Positions 6,900 to 8,649 of a stretch of DNA of 8,649 bases are shown here, piece by piece. The notes beneath the pieces are model-generated. The model worked only from the letters and a program-made list of their open reading frames with translations, was not told where the DNA came from and did not search any database. The position numbers were made by a program, and so were the translations under genes. This DNA is from JBCBWG01 sp964579305 (GTDB taxonomy: Bacteria > Pseudomonadota > Alphaproteobacteria > Rhizobiales > Hyphomicrobiaceae): positions 1-8,649 of the forward strand of contig CAZOGY010000140.1 of NCBI GenBank assembly GCA_964579305.1, read 5' to 3'. Positions within the stretch are counted from its first letter, which is position 1. Every line of letters starts with the position of its first letter.

Positions 6900-6905
6900 C
6901 GCCAA

Positions 6906-8339
6906 ATGGCTTACACCGAACTCAATCTCTACATCGACGGCGAATTCACGAAGGGCAACTCCGGCGCCGGCGAAGACGTCATGAACCCGTCGACGGATGC
7001 CACGCTCGCCCATCTCCCGCACGCCAAGAAAGAAGAGATGGACCGCGCCCTGGCCGCGGCTGAGCGCGCCTTCAAAGAGTGGAAAAAGACGCCGGCCGTC
7101 GAGCGCTCCAAGATCATGCGCAAGGCCGCTGATCTGATCCGCGAGCGCATTGACCATATCGCCGAAGTCCTCACCCTTGAGCAGGGCAAGGTCAAAGCCG
7201 AAGCCAAGGCCGAATTGATGGGCTGTGCTGAGGTCATCGAGTGGTTCGCCGAGGAAGGCCGCCGCGCTTATGGCCGCATCATCCCGCCGCGCGCTGACGG
7301 TGTCCGCCAGATGGTCATCATGGAGCCGGTCGGCGTTGTCGCCGGCTTCTGCCCGTGGAACTTCCCCGTCATGCAGGCCGTCCGCAAGATCGCAGCCTCG
7401 CTCTCGGCCGGCTGCACCATCGTGTGCAAATGCCCTGAAGAAACGCCAGGCTCGCCGATCGAGATGGTCAAATGCTTCCACGATGCGGGCCTGCCGAAGG
7501 GCTGCCTCAACATGCTCTATGGCACCCCGGCTGAGTTGTCGGAGTACATGATCCCGCACCCGACGGTCCGCAAAGTCTCGTTCACCGGCTCCGTTCCGGT
7601 CGGCAAACATCTGGCCGCCATCGCTGGTGAGCACATGAAGCGCATCACGATGGAGCTTGGCGGCCACTCGCCAATGCTCGTGTTCGATGATGTTGACGCT
7701 GAACACGTCGCATCCGTCACGGCGGCCCTCAAATGGCGCAACGCCGGCCAGGTCTGCATTTCGCCGACCCGCTTCCTGGTCCACGACAAGGTCTATGACC
7801 AGTTCGTCTCCAAGTTCACCGCGATCGCGTCGGAACTGAAAGTTGGCGACGGCCTCGCCGCAGACACCCAGATGGGTCCGCTCGCCAACCCGCGCCGCAT
7901 TACCGCGATGGAAGAGTTCATCGGCGATGCGGTCGAAAAAGGCGCAAAGACCACGACCGGCGGCTCCCGCATCGGCAACCAGGGCAACTTCTTTGAGCCA
8001 ACCGTCCTGACCGACGTGCCGCAAAACGCGCGCATCATGAACGAAGAGCCGTTCGGCCCGGTCGCCGTCATGCTGCGCTACAACGACGAAGACGAGATGC
8101 TGGAAGAGGCCAACCGCCTGCCGTTTGGCCTGGCCAGCTACGCCTTCACGCACGATGCCAAGCGCGCGACCAAAGTCGCCAACGCGATCGAGGCCGGCAT
8201 GCTGTCGATCAACCACCACGGCATCGCGCTGCCAGAAACGCCGTTCGGCGGCATCAAGGACTCAGGTTTCGGCCACGAAGGCGGCATCGAAGGCCTGTCC
8301 GCCTACATGCAAGCCAAAATGGTCAGCCACCTCGGCTAA
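6906..8339 (+). CDS. NAD(P)-dependent aldehyde dehydrogenase, succinate-semialdehyde dehydrogenase-like
   Basis: This cytoplasmic aldehyde dehydrogenase oxidises an aldehyde to its acid with NAD(P)+, and succinate semialdehyde is the most likely substrate by overall resemblance. From the chosen ATG it has 477 residues, standard for the superfamily. Visible are PWNFP with the oxyanion-hole Asn152 (150-154), the cofactor-ribose Lys175 in CKCPEETP, FTGS (226-229), the general base Glu250 in MELGGHSP, the nucleophile Cys284 in GQVCISPTR, EEPFGP (380-385), and the C-terminal LPETPFGGIKDSGFGHEGG (442-460), typical of the SSADH/GabD branch. Lys175 is flanked by Cys174 and Cys176 in place of the commoner V-K-P. 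Third-base GC is very high and the ribosome site is strong, suggesting good expression. It is monocistronic, with its own terminator 11 bp downstream. No gabT or other GABA gene is in the window, so the substrate stays unproven and the symbol is left open. Confidence 0.93.
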   Translation: MAYTELNLYIDGEFTKGNSGAGEDVMNPSTDATLAHLPHAKKEEMDRALAAAERAFKEWKKTPAVERSKIMRKAADLIRERIDHIAEVLTLEQGKVKAEAKAELMGCAEVIEWFAEEGRRAYGRIIPPRADGVRQMVIMEPVGVVAGFCPWNFPVMQAVRKIAASLSAGCTIVCKCPEETPGSPIEMVKCFHDAGLPKGCLNMLYGTPAELSEYMIPHPTVRKVSFTGSVPVGKHLAAIAGEHMKRITMELGGHSPMLVFDDVDAEHVASVTAALKWRNAGQVCISPTRFLVHDKVYDQFVSKFTAIASELKVGDGLAADTQMGPLANPRRITAMEEFIGDAVEKGAKTTTGGSRIGNQGNFFEPTVLTDVPQNARIMNEEPFGPVAVMLRYNDEDEMLEEANRLPFGLASYAFTHDAKRATKVANAIEAGMLSINHHGIALPETPFGGIKDSGFGHEGGIEGLSAYMQAKMVSHLG

Positions 8340-8350
8340 CGCACCACCCC

Positions 8351-8380
8351 ACCGGCCGGGCACCCCCCGGCCGGTTTTTT
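8351..8380 (+). terminator. Intrinsic terminator of the aldehyde dehydrogenase gene
   Basis: ACCGGCCGGG (8351-8360) and CCCGGCCGGT (8366-8375) form a perfect 10-bp GC-rich stem with the 5-nt loop CACCC, followed by five more T residues (8376-8380). It begins 11 bp after the TAA stop. The reverse strand lacks a T run after the stem, so it should work in the plus direction only. Confidence 0.95.
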
Positions 8381-8649
8381 GCCTGCCAGGCAGATTGTGT
8401 AGTTTTTGCGCCTACGCTCGACGGCTTTCGATTCTGCTGAGTATTAAGCCCCTGAGGGTACCGAACGGCCGAGGGGCGTAGGAAGCCGACCATGGTGCCG
8501 TTGAGAGAGCTTCGGCCTGTTTTCTCCGCCCTCACCAGCTGCGGACACGCATTGCGCGGCGCGGAAACTCACTTTTGATCCATAGTGTGCATTCAGCACA
8601 GAATAACTTTCGCGCTCGCAGCTCGGACTAGATCATTTCAGGATCACGT
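8381..8649. other. Non-coding right end with several inverted repeats
   Basis: No gene is convincing in these 269 bp. A minus-strand GTG frame (8535-8323) runs through the terminator and into the dehydrogenase 3' end, has neutral third-base use, and is not accepted. Inverted repeats present are GCCTG-C-CAGGC (8381-8391), CCTACGC/GCGTAGG (8411-8417 with 8476-8482), CGGCTT/AAGCCG (8422-8427 with 8483-8488), GCCCCT/AGGGGC (8448-8453 with 8472-8477) and TGTGC/GCACA (8586-8590 with 8596-8600). From about 8565 the sequence becomes AT-richer, with TTGATC at 8575 and two GATCA copies 11 bp apart (8631, 8642). That suggests a promoter or operator for a gene beyond the edge. Confidence 0.4.

Larger units (their letters stand above)
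6527..6905. other. Divergent GC-rich intergenic region
   Basis: This 379-bp stretch separates the start codons of two divergent genes and must hold promoters for both. Overlapping reading frames on both strands here (for example 6889-6548 minus and 6480-6719 plus) have no recognisable protein features or ribosome sites, so I leave them out. Visible elements are an 8-bp palindrome GAACGTTC (6673-6680), a poor TTGCGG / 17 nt / CTTAAA promoter-like pair facing the dehydrogenase gene (about 6793-6821), and a 7-bp hairpin just before that gene. The palindrome is not a full alphaproteobacterial LexA box, because no second GTTC lies 7 nt away. Confidence 0.5.

Noticed and set aside
6816..8219. 467-codon open frame on the minus strand opposite the aldehyde dehydrogenase
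   Set aside because: It is antisense to a fully recognisable enzyme. Its Asp/His/Arg/Ala-rich product is what results from reading high-GC codons backwards, and it has no start signal.
8411..8488. H-type pseudoknot from the two crossing stems
   Set aside because: With no linker between the two 3' strands and only 4 nt between the two 5' strands, both helices cannot form together. Only alternative folds are possible.
8323..8535. 70-codon minus-strand GTG frame over the dehydrogenase terminator
   Set aside because: Its last third is translated terminator and dehydrogenase 3' end, third-base use is neutral, and there is no ribosome site at a suitable distance.

Overview
The window looks like a GC-rich (roughly 60-65% by eye) chromosomal segment of an alphaproteobacterium. 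Evidence for this is the strong G/C preference at third codon positions, Entner-Doudoroff (ED) sugar genes clustered with zwf, and protein styles common in that class: a DR2398-type PPOX flavoprotein and an N-terminal 3-TM membrane protein with a helical tail. This placement is an inference from gene style, not from a marker gene. I see no rRNA, tRNA, CRISPR array, insertion sequence, phage gene or attachment site.

Layout: positions 107-6526 are all on the minus strand. In transcription order these are a four-TM membrane protein (6526-5081), a PPOX-family flavoprotein (4814-4179), then zwf (3875-2415), pgi (2295-730) and eda (733-107). The last two overlap by four bases (ATGA). On the plus strand is one NAD(P)-dependent aldehyde dehydrogenase of the succinate-semialdehyde type (6906-8339), followed by a textbook intrinsic terminator (8351-8380). 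A 379-bp GC-rich divergent region separates it from the membrane-protein gene. The last 270 bases hold no convincing gene but several inverted repeats and an AT-richer stretch.

Function: zwf, pgi and eda form a sugar-phosphate module around glucose-6-phosphate. Pgi interconverts fructose-6-P and glucose-6-P, Zwf oxidises glucose-6-P to 6-phosphogluconolactone with reduction of NAD(P)+, and Eda splits KDPG into pyruvate and glyceraldehyde-3-P. The two intermediate enzymes, 6-phosphogluconolactonase (pgl) and 6-phosphogluconate dehydratase (edd), are not in the window and must lie elsewhere if the pathway is complete. Having Pgi beside Zwf suits a cyclic ED pathway, in which triose phosphates are returned to glucose-6-P through fructose-6-P. 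The aldehyde dehydrogenase, PPOX protein and membrane protein have no obvious shared pathway with this module.

No clearly new system is visible. The least explained items are the membrane protein with an internal duplication, a cluster of GTCAGCG heptamers in front of zwf, a 12-bp palindrome in front of the PPOX gene, and the structured non-coding right end.
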